64,000 nucleotides of DNA from Gnetum montanum (GCA_015680685.1 MNCI01023868.1:139110-203109); one strand, 5' to 3'; numbered from the stretch's first letter, positions 10,001-22,959 are shown. Translations and numbers: made by a program. Notes: generated by a model not told the origin, from the sequence alone.

Positions 10001-10824
10001 ATAACCGTATGCATACAGCTCTATTATTGGACTGAAGGGTGCTCCGAAGTGTTAGATGGTGGAGGAGTGTACATGGGCTCAACCACTTGTTGTTGCAAGA
10101 GTTTGTTTGGGCTTTTGGTTTTGAAGAAAGGCCTTTTCTTTTTACAGTTGTTAGAACCAGCATCAGGTTGAATATTTACAGCTCTCGCAGCGTGGCGTTG
10201 CTACAGTTGAGTGGAGAATTTCCCTTGCATTGTTGGAGCAGGAGGTGTTGTGGGAACTACCAATGGAAGAGGTGCGGATGGAGTTGGAGGATGGTAAGTA
10301 TGTGGGGTGCCTTCCGGAGGAGAAGGAGTCCTCCTAAAGTACTCCCGAACTTGGTAGTGACATTGGGGAGTTGTGTGACTCATAGAGTCACTTGGAGAAA
10401 CTGGCTATTGCACATAATATCCATAAGGATCAGGTTTCCGGTAAGGGTACTCTTGTTTTGACGGTGGCATCCCCCATGACTGTGGGTATTACCACTATTG
10501 ATGCTGTCTGATGGGTTGTGGTGGAGTTCCGCTTGGATAGTATGTTAATGGTTGGTGGAACTGCCTTGGGTTACCTTGAGGATAAGGTAACCTTCGGGGT
10601 GTCTGTCATTGGTTAAGTCTCAGATTAAGTGCATACACCCTAGACTCATGTAGATGTGAGATGATTGAACAACATCCCTTAGGATGGTCATAGTGGCAGA
10701 TCTCACATCCACCGTCATCGTCTGTGTTTGAGTCCACAACCTCATCGGCGATAGTAATTTTTCCCTTACCCTTGTTATGTGCAGGGCCTGAATTTCTCCG
10801 CTTTGTCTTACCTTTGTCACTACT
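10001..10824 (-). pseudogene. Element E: gag C-terminus, zinc knuckle and proline-rich linker
   Basis: After the gag frame ends at 10825 the minus strand continues in shifted frames. A knuckle at 10669-10707 reads CEICHYDHPKGCC (C-x2-C-x3-H-x4-C). It is followed by a Gln/Pro/Tyr-rich linker, and 10201-10383 has a segment with PPTPSAPLPLVVPTTPPAP. The same order is found in A, G and B. Confidence 0.65.
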
Positions 10825-12516
10825 TCATTCCTCCTTAGAATCCTCTACAATTTTTAGGATAGTTTCAAGTATGGAGTCTAAGGAATCCCACAATTGATCC
10901 ATCTTACCCGATACTTTTGTTGTTAGTTTTTGAATCGGTAAGGTTTTTCTGTTCACCAACTCTTCGAGTGGTGACTCATCCTCTTCATCGCAAAATTTCA
11001 CTTCCTTCTTCCAAAGGGAGGGATTGCAGTTGTATTCTTCCGCACTTTTCCTTTTTCGTAGTTCACCTTCTTCTTTTGTTACTTGTTTCAACAAGTGATG
11101 AACTTCATGGGCTCTAAGTTCTAATAGTCTCCCTTGGGCATAAGTCCCAAGGGTTCTCCTCGTCTCATGTCTTAGCCCATCCACAATGTGGCAGAGTTGA
11201 TCCCGCTGTGCATAACCATGGCCCGTGGAATGATGTAACAATGTGTAGTAGCGGCCCATGGTAGCATCCAAGGGTTCATGAGTACCTTGCTTCCATCCTT
11301 GGATCTGCTTATGCAAGTTAGACACTCTGGAGTACATTTGATATTTATCGTTGAAGAGTTCTAACATCGTACTCCACCTCCGAATGGTTTCTAGCTCTAA
11401 GGACTGGTACCAATTCTCTGCTTCTTTAGTGAGTGTCCTGGAAAATAACTTAAGTTTTTGCCACTCATTTTCTATGTTCTGCAAGGTGCAGGCATCGTGG
11501 AATGCTTGTAAATGATGTTGCGGATCAACGTTGTATCCCCCCTCAAAGCGTGGGATATTGTTAATGTCTAAACGCTTGATCCAATTGTCCTTTTGGTGCC
11601 TTGTTGGAATTTTTATTGCCTCCGTGATATTGAGCATACTTCGGGTTGCAGGTAGGGGCTCGTCATGATCATCTCTTTCATGACACCTATGATGTCTTCG
11701 TTGTTCCCTACTTTCCCTCCGTCCTTCTCCTTGTCCTCTCTCTCGACTTTCCCGTCGAGGTCTCTCATATTTTCTACCTCTATCCTCACTGTTATGTTCA
11801 TGATGGTTGTGCCTAGATGTGGAAGGAGAGGGTGAATGATGAGATAAAGGAGAAGAGGAAGGGGAACCATCGTCATGGCGATGCTTCTTGCCTTCTCTTC
11901 GGCTACTACGGCCCCAATCGTGGTGACGATCTAAGTGCCCATCCTTATTATGAGTTGTTGTTCCCTCTGTGAATAGTTGGTGTTCACGAGGATTAGAACC
12001 AGGGTTATGTATCATTGAGCATAGGTTCTGATACCTCACCTCCTCACCATCATTAGGAGGGGGAACATCATTTGATAGAGAACCTGTTATAATGGGTCCA
12101 TCATCTCCTATTTTGCTAAGGACGTGTGGGCCTTTGCCCTTCAACAGTGTATGTTGGCTCTCTTGCCTTGAGTCCCTCATATGTTGTGCTTCTGTGGGAT
12201 GATAATCCCTTGTATCAAAGTCACCTATAATGTATTCAGCATAGAGCTGAGTCATGTCAATTTGTGCCAAAGCATGGAGGAGCATGTTGGGAACTGATCG
12301 ATCCGGGGGTAACACGATGTTACCTTGCAAATCTCTCCATCACAACTGTTCGTCTTGATGGAGGATAAAGGTAAAATTAGGAATATACTCATTGGGATGA
12401 GTATATTCCACCCTATATTGTTGAGCAACTGGCAGATTTAGGTTATGTGTTTTTGATTGTCAACTGTTCTTTGTATGATCCTTAGGTGGTGAGTTGCTTT
12501 TGTTAGAAGAAGACAT
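10825..12516 (-). pseudogene. Element E: gag, best-preserved copy
   Basis: The ATG at 12516 (MSSSNKSNSPPK) opens a frame of 563 codons plus the stop, ending at 10825. It has two early stops (about 12464 and 12344) and is otherwise open for 501 residues from 12330. The N-terminal region is polar. An Arg/Glu/His-rich linker (about 11650-11950) precedes the retrotransposon gag domain (about 11620-11030), with the blocks DNWIKRLDINNIPRFEGG, ENWYQSLELETIRRW and CHIVDGLRHETRRTLG. Gag would assemble the cytoplasmic particle. Its tRNA-Asp PBS and the LTR lie just upstream (12644-13447). Family assignment to Athila-type Ty3/gypsy rests on this gag layout and the PBS. Confidence 0.85.
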
Positions 12517-12643
12517 TGTTATTTATTGGTGTGCTAATTAACCGTTATATAAATTCTTATTTAATTAATTCACCCAAAGGTTCATTTAGGCTCCCAACGA
12601 TGTGAGTGATATCCTATGTTCTATTCAGCGCACAAACACTTAG
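12517..12643 (-). other. Element E: leader between PBS and gag
   Basis: Non-coding leader of 127 bp, homologous to the F leader. Confidence 0.6.
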
Positions 12644-12661
12644 TCCTCGGCAATGACGCCA
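12644..12661 (-). other. Element E: primer-binding site for tRNA-Asp
   Basis: The plus strand reads TCCTCGGCAATGACGCCA, 15 of 18 matches to the tRNA-Asp 3' end, with all differences C-to-T or G-to-A. One base separates it from the LTR. Confidence 0.85.
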
Positions 12662-12662
12662 A

Positions 12663-13447
12663 TGATGAGTGGTAAGATACCCCTACACTCAACCATACGA
12701 ATACTAGCGTAGCACACACGATCCGTTCGAACTCTGCAGACTAAGTGCCTACATGCCCCATGGAACACTTAGGGTTAATCATTCGTTGTCTTCCCAAACT
12801 TACTTGTAATTGTCACGGTGTATGGTTAAGTAAGTCCGAGGTATATGATTTTTATAGTTTTTATGTTTTATCTCCTATGCTATTGAGTTGAAGGGTTGAG
12901 AAACCAATTACTAACTCTAAATAATAAACTAAGTCTAAATTACCTAGCATCAGCATCCGTTCCCACTTACCGTAAACACCCTGAACTGATGCAACCGCAG
13001 CTACCAAACACTAATCGTTGCTGGGATCACCATGCGTAACGCACGTGCTCGAAGCGGTCGTACTGAGGCACTTAACTAGGAGAGAAGGGTTGAGAAGGAA
13101 AACAGTAAATAATAGGTAATAAATAACAAGTAATAAATAAAAATAATAAAATCCTATTCCATGCACTGCAAGGTTTATCCAAGAAGCTCGTCTTTATTGT
13201 CGTACGCAAACTTATGTTCAGGTACAATGTTTGCTCGAATAAAGATCTGTTCACTTTAGAACTCCTACTGCGGGCACATGGAAAATATTCTATCTCTGGA
13301 GTGATCAATCTGCCAGAGTTTCCCTACTGTCTAGCCTAGGATGAGGAAACAAGGGAGAGCCTCCTCTTATTTATAGATATGATGGCGCACCGCGATATCG
13401 CAGGGGAGGATGCGATATCACGACGACCACAATATTGCGTCCCATCA
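12663..13447 (-). repeat. Element E: 5' LTR (785 bp, reverse)
   Basis: The plus strand runs TGATGAGTGG to GTCCCATCA. In minus reading U3 starts TGATGGGACGCAATATTG, has GATATC-type motifs (13394-13440) and a TATAAATA box (plus 13368-13375). The right flank at 13448 is a sense gag from another copy (element G), so E inserted inside G's gag. Confidence 0.85.
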
Positions 13448-14460
13448 GAATCAGAGCAGAAACTAGAAGAACTCTTGGGGATTATTCCCAAGGAAGGCTA
13501 TCCGAACTAAGAGTTGATTAGATACAAAGGCTAATAGAGTAGGTAGCAAAAGAAGAAGGTGAGTTGCAAAAAAGGAAAAGTGCAAAAGAATATAATAGGG
13601 ACCTTTCCATTAGGAAAAGGGAAGTCTGATTCTATCATAAAGAGGAGTCACCACTAGATGAAGTGGTGAATAGAAAAACCTTGCCCATCCAAAAATCTAT
13701 TTTTGATATTTTAGCAAAGGTTAATAAATTATGGGACTCTTTGGATGAAAAATTCCAAACTCTATGAAGATTGCTAAAGAATCCAAAGAACATAATAGTG
13801 ACTACAATCGTAGGAGGCATAAAGAAGCTGAACATGCCTACTAAAGAGATAAGGGAAAAGTTGCCACAGTAGAAGAAGTTGTGGAGATAGACTTTGATGA
13901 TGATGTTGGATGTGACATTTGTTAAAATGAACATCCAAAGGCATGTTTCCCTATCATGTCACACTTACAAGAGTCTAGGGTGTATTTGCTCAATCCTCGA
14001 TTGGCATGGAGGCAAGCACCTAGATGATTGCCTCATCCTCAAGGTAATCCAAGGTAGTTCCACCAGAAACAACAAGCTTACTATTCAAGTGGAGCTGCAC
14101 CACAATTGTATGAGAAATACTAGTAGTGGTAGCAACCACAATCATGGGGAATGCCACCACCAAGATAGCGGTACCCTTACAGGTAACCAGATCCATATGG
14201 ATACTTTGTTTAGTAACTTGTTTCTCCATGAAGCTCTACAAGGCATTCCTCATTTCAACATCACTATTATCCTCCAAAGTACCATCAAACTCATTCACCA
14301 TCTACTCGAGGATAGCATCCATATCCATACCACCCTCTACATCTATCTACACACATCCCTCCATCCTCAACCTAGTTACCTTCTACTTTGTTCATGTAGG
14401 GCTGTAAATTTACAACCAGCCTTCCAACCAAGTGGTTTGGATAATTGATCTAGGAAATGA
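13448..14460 (+). pseudogene. Element G: gag C-terminal remnant
   Basis: Plus-strand gag begins abruptly at the E LTR and aligns with the E gag from the ETRRTLG block onward, through a KEEGEL equivalent and an LPIQ block (about 13680). The zinc knuckle at 13911 onward reads CDIC, stop, NEHPKAC, so a nonsense codon sits in the knuckle. A Pro/Ser/His-rich linker follows to about 14450. Frames are interrupted repeatedly. It is the left end of an element whose body continues to 18604 and, beyond the B insertion, to 34527. Confidence 0.7.
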
Positions 14461-14599
14461 CCATTTTTCTAATCCAATAATTCTTCCAAACCCTCACAAC
14501 TTAATATGGCTAGTCATCCTATATCTCTAGCACCCTCATCCTTAGCATCAAACACATTTGAGAGTGCTTTAGACCAAACATTGCATTAGATCTACACTG

Positions 14600-15190
14600 T
14601 GATGTTAACTCATGTTGTCTTTGATTAGATCAAGGCTAGTAACCTTCCCACAAAGAGATCTAACTTAGGAAGTCCTATTATTTATTTATATATCACTAGA
14701 TATGAGCCATGAAAGGCTCTTCTTGATTTTGGTTCTGGTGTCAATCTCATCTCCTATGATATGTATAAGGCCTAGAACCTACCACCTCTCAAAAAGAGCA
14801 ATATCCATTTGGAATTGGTAGACCAATCAATCATTGTCCCTTTGGGGTTAGTAGAGGACATTGTGATAATAGTTTATTAATGGTCCTATCTTGCTGATTT
14901 TCTAGCTATTAAGGTAAAAAATTGTAATGGTGACTTCCCCATCATTATGGGACATGCATGGTTCAGCACTATTGATGCACAAATGGGCATTAGGGACCTC
15001 TCCTTGGAAATCTACAAGGAAAATGAATTTGAATGGCTTGAGAAGAAGCAAGTTTCATGCATCACATACAGCGATAACATGTGCAATTGCATGTAGAAAA
15101 GCTGGTCCATTAAAAGTACATTCATTAAAGCATGCAATCAGTGTGCACATGACATTGGTATCCAAAAGTGCTTGTACACAGTAGCCACAA
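14600..15190 (+). pseudogene. Element G: aspartic protease remnant
   Basis: The block LLDFGSGVNLISYDMY near 14715-14765 is a retropepsin active-site region (D-x-G), followed by a conserved GHAWFSTIDAQMGI-like motif near 14945-14990 and a Cys-containing segment matching B (22500-22740) and D (minus 39294-39506). Stops interrupt the frame. It lies between the gag linker and RT, as expected. Confidence 0.65.
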
Positions 15191-15399
15191 AATAGGAGGG
15201 CATCCAATGGTTGACAGTTGATCCTGATAACAACACTATATGCATGGAACCTACTGAAAGCCTAACATGTGCCTATGTCACAGGCATGGATGAACTTGAG
15301 CAAGTTCATCACCAACTCTTTAATGATGAAAATGATGATACCTATTAGGGAGAGTTGGAAATCCCTAATAATTTCAAGCTAGAGCCCCTAGAGTTAAAA

Positions 15400-16900
15400 A
15401 ATCTATGAGCTAGTATGCAGTATGCATTTTTAGATAATAGCAAGCCAGTTATCAGCAATGTGAATCTTGCTCCGGAACAAAAAGAAAACCTGTTGAAGGT
15501 GGTCAATAAATGGCCAATAGCCTTTGCTTGGTCATATCCTAAGTTGACTGGAATCAATCCAAGGATATGCCAGCATCATATATACATTGACCCAACCGTG
15601 AAGCCAAGAAGGTAGCCACAAAGATGGCTAAATCCCAAATTGAAGCAGATCATCAAAGAGGAAATAGAACAACTCCTAAAGGCAAGGTTCATCTATCCCA
15701 TCGAGGATAGTCAGTAGATTAGCCCTCTTCTAATTGTGCCAAAGAAATATGGCAAGTGGTGGGTCTACATGGACTTTAGACTATTGAATATGGTAACATT
15801 TAAACATCAATTTCCATTTTCATTTGTAGACCAAATGTTGGATACTATATCCAAGCATTGCTATTATAGCTTCTTGGATGGTTATAGTGGCTATAACCAA
15901 ATCTAGATTGCACTAGAGGATCATGCCAAAGCAACATTCATGAGTCTTTGGGGGACTTTTGCATATTGCAAGATGTTGTTTGGTCCATGCAATGTCCCTA
16001 CAACATTCCAATGGTTGGTCCTTCGCATTTTTCAATAGTAGATTTGTAATGGGGTAGAAGTCTTTATAAATGACTTCTCTACCTATGGGGCTACATTTGA
16101 GCAAGCCCTGGACTGCCTTGAGTAAGTACTGAAAAGATGTGTTGAAATAAACCTTAGGCTCAATTAGTAAAAAGGTTATTTAATGGTCTAAGAAGGCATA
16201 GTACTGGGGCATAGAATTACTTAGGTAAGGATTTAGGTAGACCTGGAAAAGATAAGGGTCATCCAAAAAATCACACACTAACTAGAGATAGTTAAAGATG
16301 TTTGATCATTCCTTGGACACACTGGCTACTATTGGCAGTTCATAAAAAATTTCTTTAAGATTGCAAAGTCATTGGTCGAGCTTACAAAGAAAGATGCTCC
16401 ATTCATCTAGACCAAAGAATGCAAAAATGCATTCCATAGCCTCAAACAAAAGCTCGTAGGGAATCTAATTCTATGAGCACCTAACTAGTCTAGACTATTT
16501 CATATAATGACAGATGCATCTAATTATGCCTTGGAAGCCATGCTTACACAGTTGAATGATAGGAAACGTCCACATTACATCCACTATGCAAGTCAAAGCA
16601 TTATGGACACATAATTGAATTACACCACCATAGACAAAGAATTGATGGCGATGGTGTATGCTCTTGGAAAAGTTCAAGCACCATGTGCTTGGATCTAAAG
16701 TATTTGTGCATACTCATTATAGTGCCATCTGTTTCCTCATGAATAAGCCAATGGTGAGCCCCCGTGTCATACAGTGGTTGATGATCTTGTAGGAATCCAA
16801 TCTCATAATGGTAGATCAAAAGGAGACTAATAATGTGATTGTTGATCACTTATCTCAATTACGAAGGGGTGACAAAGAGGAGGAGAGGTTGCTCTTTGAC
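15400..16900 (+). pseudogene. Element G: reverse transcriptase and RNase H remnant
   Basis: The segment 15415-15615 (NLAPEQKENLLKVVNKW) matches the start of Athila RT. The fingers/palm region follows, with a PKKYGKWWVYMDFRLLN-like block near 15740-15790. The catalytic YxDD-type motif is changed to VFINDFSTYG (about 16060-16090), losing the first Asp. RNase H is seen at about 16500 (TDASNYALEAMLTQ). Most in-frame stops are TAG where Gln or Trp is expected. Not functional. Confidence 0.8.
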
Positions 16901-17029
16901 TAATTTCTTGATGAACTTCCCTTTGCTAGTGCAATAAATGAACAAGTACCTGTAGAACTAAAATGGTATGATGACATCCTTACTTATCTTCTTATTCAAG
17001 AGATGTCGTAGGATCTAGACTACAGGAAG

Positions 17030-18190
17030 AAACATAAATTTCTTCATCAAGCCAAACATTTCATGGAAATCAACAAACACCTTTACAAGGTATGCACCAA
17101 TGGCCTAGTTTGTTAGTGTGTATATAATGCTGATCAATTGTACATTCTCTAGGATGTTCATAAAGGCCCTTGTAAAGGCCATTATGCAAGGAGATGCAGG
17201 GGAATAAAAATCTTGATGGCAAGATACTATTGGCCTATAATCTTTAGGGATGCTCACTAGTTTGTCCAATTTTGTAAACATTGCCAACAAGATGGTGGAA
17301 TGACTACATGAATGGAGGGTTCTCACCAGTGGATTCAACCACTAGAATCCTTTTACATATGGGGCATTGACTTCATGGATCCCATCACACCCATGTTCAA
17401 TGGAAAGGCACATATAATCATTGTCATTCACTATTGTATTAAATGGGCAAAAGTGGTAGCCATCATCAACTGTACATCATCCACTGCTACTCAATTTGTA
17501 CAACAAAATATTGTAAATAGGTTTGGTATGCCACGTGCACTAATTTTTGATAACAAAACTCATTTTACAGGTGATACTTTTTGAAAACTCATGCAACGGT
17601 TGGGGGTTGAACATAAATTAACAACACCCTATCATCCCCAAGCCAACAGTCAAGCAGAGGTTACTAACAAGGAGATCAAAAAGATTCTAATAAGAACTAT
17701 TAGCAAATATAGGAGAGATTAGAGCACCAATCTCAATGATGCCCTTTGGGCCTACTGCTTAACATGAAAACTCTCTATTGGCTACTCTCCCTATGAGTTG
17801 GTGTATGGAAAACTTCTAACACTTCCAATTCAGTCTGAGCACTGTACACTCTCAACAGCGTGTGACCTAGACTTTAACTTAAGTTTGGCATAAAAAGAAA
17901 GATTGATCAATCTAAATGTGCTAGAAAAAAATTGATTAGTGGCCCTATTCTTGAATGAAGTGCACAAGGCCATCAATAAACAATGTCATGACCTTAGAAT
18001 ATGGAAAGAGAAATTTCAATTGGGAGATAAGGTTCTCTATTGAAAGCCCATACATGTTCTTCAAAAAACCAAATTCCAAACATTATGGGAGGAGCCTTAT
18101 ATCATTTATGACATTTTTCTTTTGAATCCATGATCATATACAAACCTAAAAGCCTAAACAAGAAGTAGTTGGTCAACATCCAATCGATAA
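17030..18190 (+). pseudogene. Element G: integrase remnant
   Basis: The HHCC zinc-binding region spans about 17150-17310 (GPCKGHYARR, then QQDGGM). The core follows: FYIWGIDFMDPITPMFNG near 17350, DNKTHFTGDTF near 17550, and a Glu-containing YHPQANSQAEVTN stretch near 17625-17670, giving D, D and E positions. The C-terminal part (about 17800-18170) resembles the other copies. Integrase would join cDNA to chromosomal DNA; several stops prevent this. Confidence 0.8.
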
Positions 18191-18604
18191 AGCCTTTTCA
18201 TGAGCCCAAGCAAGCGAGTGCAACAAATACCTCAAAGGATGGACAACCATGCTCAATTTTTTGGATCTCCTCCTTCCAACTCAATCGTGGGAGAGATGGC
18301 CATCCACACTAATCATATACGTGGCTCCTTAGTTCTTCAATTTCTTGTTTTACACATTTTTGTTTTTGCAAAGTGTTTAATTTACACCTTTTTGATTTTT
18401 AAAACTTTTTTCTATTTTACACCATTTTTTTTACACCATCATTAGTACATTTAAATTTTTCTTGAATAATTTATCCTTTCTTATATATTTTACTTTATTT
18501 TAGTGTGATTTTCTAATTTTTTTTAGTAAACATGCTTTATGCCAACAGGACAAAGAAATGTTGTAGCTATTACTAATGGTGGTTTGTGCTTAATGTTTTA
18601 TTTA
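18191..18604 (+). mobile_element. Element G: post-integrase T-rich region and tail start
   Basis: It contains the purine-rich GTGGGAGAGATGGCCATCC block (about 18287) and T-rich TTACACATTTTTG repeats (about 18345-18440), then tail sequence that is cut by the 5' LTR of element B after 18604. The last five bases, ATTTA, pair with GTTTG after the B 3' LTR as a decayed target-site duplication. Confidence 0.7.
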
Positions 18605-19482
18605 TGATGGATCATGTTTTGATTGGCTCTGATATCAGATATTTGATATCGAAGCCTTAACATTAGATACCTGATGTCAGAGCCTAGGACGTGATGTCAA
18701 ATATTCGATATTGCAGGGTATATGACAACCTATAAATATAGCGCTAAGGCTAACAGTCTTCAGAAGTTTTGATATAGTTTTATAAATTTTTATCATAGAT
18801 AATGAAGCGCTTGTAGTTTTTTTTCTCCAAAGTTAGAATAGTTTTTGAGTGCCTGCATTAGGAGTTTGAGTGTATACGGGTCTTTGTTTAAACACTGATG
18901 TACCTCAGCACAACAGTGTGACAGGAATAAAAATGAACCCTTTTGATCACCCTTGTAGCACTGCGAATAGATTCAATGTTTCCTTGATGCAGTTAATATT
19001 CATGCACTTCATTTTAATGCACTTTAATTCAGCAATTAATTTCCAATTATTAATGGACACAAACATGACCACCTCGAGCATACGTGTAGCACCTGGTAAC
19101 CTAGAGATGCTTAACATTTGGTAGCCCAGCATCACTATACATGTTCAAGATGTATCTGGAAAATGGGAATGGGTACTTGTGTTAGGCTAGCTAGGCAATA
19201 GAATAATTAGATATTAAGTTCCTCTACCTTTTATTCTTGTTGTAGGTGATTAAACTTATAAAACATAAAAATGATAAAAATCATGTGCCTCAATTACACT
19301 TAAACCATATCCTTGAGCTTCACAAGTGTAGTTGGGAAGACAACAAACATTCTCAATGTCCATTTTATTTCCTACAGAATTAGTGCACTAGAGAACTATA
19401 GGTTCATGTAATTTGACTAGATCACACATGAACATCTTAGTGATTCATATGGTTGGATGTAGGGGTACCTCGCTGCTCATCA
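18605..19482 (+). repeat. Element B: 5' LTR (878 bp)
   Basis: It starts TGATGGATCATG and ends CTGCTCATCA. U3 has repeated GATATC/GATGTC-type motifs between 18632 and 18716 and TATAAATA at 18731-18738. Confidence 0.85.
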
Positions 19483-19483
19483 T

Positions 19484-19501
19484 TAGCACTGTTGCTAAGG
19501 A
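19484..19501 (+). other. Element B: decayed tRNA-Asp primer-binding site
   Basis: TAGCACTGTTGCTAAGGA matches TGGCGCCGTTGCCGGGGA at 12 of 18 positions. All six differences are C-to-T or G-to-A, as expected from deamination of methylated cytosine. Confidence 0.7.
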
Positions 19502-19642
19502 CCTTTTGGTTGTTTCATGCGCTCGCTAGGATTTAGTGAAAATTATTCAAATCATTGAAATGAACCTTAGAGTCATATCACATTTTAAGATTACTACAAC
19601 AATTTTAAGAAGAACACTGCATTTTTATTTTTCTAACATAAA

Positions 19643-21560
19643 ATGTCTTCTTCTCACAAGAGCGATTCTTCATCCAAGTTTGATGGAGTACATCCACAGG
19701 TGCCTTAGCAATACCGAGTGGTATATGCTCATCCTAATGAATATGTATTAAATTTCATCTTCATCCTACATCGAGATGAATAGCTATGGTGGCATGACAT
19801 GGAGGGCAACATTGTGTTATCCCCCGATCGATCCATTCCTACAATGCTCCAACAAATGCTTATATGATGGGATCTCCAAGGACTTCATGCTAAGTATGGA
19901 GCATAGGATAGTGATGCTAGGGATTATCATCCCATTGAGGCATAACATCTCAAAGATGGCTAGTTAGAACAGTGTTATGAATTTGCAAAGGGAAAAGGAT
20001 TTACTGATTCCCCATTCCTATTGTACCAAAAAGATGATGGAGAGCCCTTCTCTTAGGGTTTTTCATTCAGTGAAATTCCTCTCTTTAACTTTGGTAAAGG
20101 AGGTAAAAACCAAAACTTGCAGTCCATGACTTACAATCCTGGTTCTAGTAAGAATGGATCCGATAACAAAGAAGGATTCAAAGAGGCAAGTCAAGGTAGG
20201 GATGTAGACAAGAAACAAGATCATGATCATGGTCATGATCATTGAAGAGGTGGTAGCAAGCATTGTGATGGTGCTAGTCCTCCTTCCTCTTCACCTTCAT
20301 CATCATCCTCTTCTTCCTTTGTCTTTGATCACAATTGTAAAGGGCACAACTATGATGAAGGTGACCAAAGGGACTGAAATGATCGAAGGAGCCATTGGGC
20401 AAGCCAAGACTAAGGGCATGAGCATTCAAGAGAGACACATTGCCATGAACAAAGGGGTAGTAGAGGGAATCACAAGCACCAAAAGCAAGGCCTTCATGAG
20501 CCTTTTCTTGCTACTTGAAGTATGTTAAACATTATAGAGGTAGTACAAATTTCAACAAGGAATTTAAAGGATAGTCAGTTCAAAAGACTATATATGAATA
20601 ATAGGTTTGAAGGGGGATATAACTCAAATCTATAGAACAATCTCCAAGCTTCTCAAGATGCATGTGCCTTGCAAAACATAGAGAATGAATGGAAAAAGCT
20701 TAATTTGTTCCCACAGACACTCATTAAAGAAGTAGAAAAATGGTAACCAATCCTTAGAACTAGAATCTATCAAATGATGGAGTATAACGATTGAATTGTT
20801 TAATGACAAATATCAAACATACTCCAAAGTGTCCAACTTGAGAAGGTAGATCCAAGGATGGAAACAAGGAACATATGAATCCTTGTATGCCACCATTGAC
20901 CAATACTAGTCCTTAATGTATAGATGTCCTAGCCATGGTTATTCTTAACTAGATCAACTTTGCCACATTGTAGATGGGATTTGATCTGAAATGAGGAGAA
21001 CCCTTGGCATCTATGCCCAAGGAAGACTGTCAAAATTAAGTGCCTATCAGATCCAAAGATTAATCAAGCAGGCAGCTAAAGAGGAAGGTGAGTTAAGAAA
21101 ATAAGAAAGTGTAAAAAACTATAATTGTAATCCTTCCATTTACAAGAGGAAGGTTTGATTTTGTGATAGTGAGGAAGAATCAGCACTTGATAAGATGGCG
21201 AATAGGAAAGCCTTGCAGCTTAAAAAGTTTCAATCTGAAATTATGGCCAAGGTTGATCAGTTATGGGACTTCATGGATAGCAGATTTTAAGCTATCTTCA
21301 AAATTGTTGAAGAGTCCAAAGAGCACGGTAGTGATCATGAGCACAAGAGGTGTAAGGAAGTTGAACATGCCTATCAAAGAGGTAAGAGCAAGATTATTGT
21401 AATAGAAGAAGTTGCAGAAAGAAAATCAGATGATGATGGTGGATGTGATATTTTCCAATATAAACATCCTACGGGATGTTGCTCCATAGTATCACACTTA
21501 CAGGAGTTTGGGGTGTATAGTTTAAATCCACAACTCACACAAAGGCAAACACCCAGACGA
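19643..21560 (+). pseudogene. Element B: gag remnant
   Basis: It opens at ATG 19643 with MSSSHKSDSSSKFDGV-like sequence, matching the gag starts of E and F. An INFIFILHRDE-like block near 19750-19790 precedes a GNIVLSPDRSIP-like block. Ser-rich and Glu/Lys-rich stretches follow, then the gag domain (about 20560-21070) with an EVEKW block and a GTYESLYATIDQY block. The knuckle region near 21446 reads CDIFQYKHPTGCC, so its second Cys is lost. A Gln/Pro/Tyr-rich linker continues to about 21990. Multiple stops and shifts. Confidence 0.75.
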
Positions 21561-22129
21561 TTACCTTAGCCTCAAGGAAATTTTAGGCAGTTCCACCAGC
21601 AATAAAAATATTATCCAAGTGGAACTCCATTGCAACCATATGAGCAATATCAATAGTGGCAACAACCATGATCATGGGCACTAGCACCACCAAGGCAATA
21701 ATACCCTTACTGACAACTTGATCCCTATGGATATTACATTTAGCAAACCTTGTCTCCATGTGACTCTAGTCATGTTTCTACTTTCCAATCTCACTACCAT
21801 CCTTCTGATTATTATCGAACTCATTCTCCACATGCAACAAGGGATACCACCTCTTACCCCTATCCTTCTCCTATTCTTGCACATCTTCCTCCTTCAACCG
21901 CACAGCTACCACTTACTCCACCTATGCAAAGTGAACTCCCATCTCAACTACAACAATGCAATGCTACCAAGGCCATTAATCTTCAACTGGTTTATCAATT
22001 GAGTGGTTAAAATACTTAATCAAAGAAAAGACCTTTCTTCTGACCATGTAGTCTGCCTAGGCCCTCAAATACACCTACGATTAACAACCCTATTCCTTTG
22101 TCATTATTTGTATCAAATTTCTTTGAGTC

Positions 22130-22760
22130 CCCTTCAAACCAAACATCACCCAGGCTCCACACTTTGATGCTTACTCATGATGTATCTAATTGGATTCGTG
22201 TTGGAAACCTTCCTAGGAAGTTAGCAGATCCTGAGAGTCCTCTAACCTATTTATAGATTGCTAGGAACGAACCATGCAAAGCTCTTCTTGATTCCAATTT
22301 TGGTGTCAACCTAATCTCTCATGATATGTATAGTGTAAGGAACCTACCTCCTTTAAAAAAAATATTAGATTAGAATTGGCAGACTAGTCCATTACTGTTC
22401 CATTGGGACTGGTTGAAGACATTATGACCACTGTCTATGGGTGATCTTATCCTACTGATTTCTTAGTGATCAAAGTGGAGAACTACAAAGGGAACTTCCT
22501 AATCATCATGGGAAGGGCATGGCTAAGCATCGTTGATGCAAGAATGGGCATCAAAGATCTTTCCTTGGAAATATCTAAGGAAAATACATTCAAGAAGATT
22601 GAGAAAAAGTAAGTCCCATGCATTTCATACAATGATACATGGTGTAATTGTGTGCAAAAACTTTGCGCAATGAAACAAACATCCATCTTTGCATGTAAGT
22701 AATGTGCATCTAAAGCAGAAATTCAAAGGTGTCTGTATGCAGTAGTCACAAAACAAGAGG
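22130..22760 (+). pseudogene. Element B: aspartic protease remnant
   Basis: An LLDSN-F-GVNLISHDMY-like block near 22283-22330 keeps the catalytic Asp but has Asn in place of the Gly. It is followed by a GRAWLSIVDARMGI-like segment (about 22510-22550), aligned with G and D. Frame broken. Confidence 0.65.
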
Positions 22761-22959
22761 GTACCCAGTGGTTGACCACTAATATATCAAGAGTAGCACA
22801 CTTTGCATGAAACCAACTAAGAGCCCAACATGCGCATATGTCACAAGGATGGATGAACTAGAGCAAGTTCATCACTACCTCTTTGATGATGCAAATAATG
22901 ATACCTATTGCGGAGAGGTGGAAATTCCTGAAAATTTCAAGTAAGAGCCCCTTTAACTA

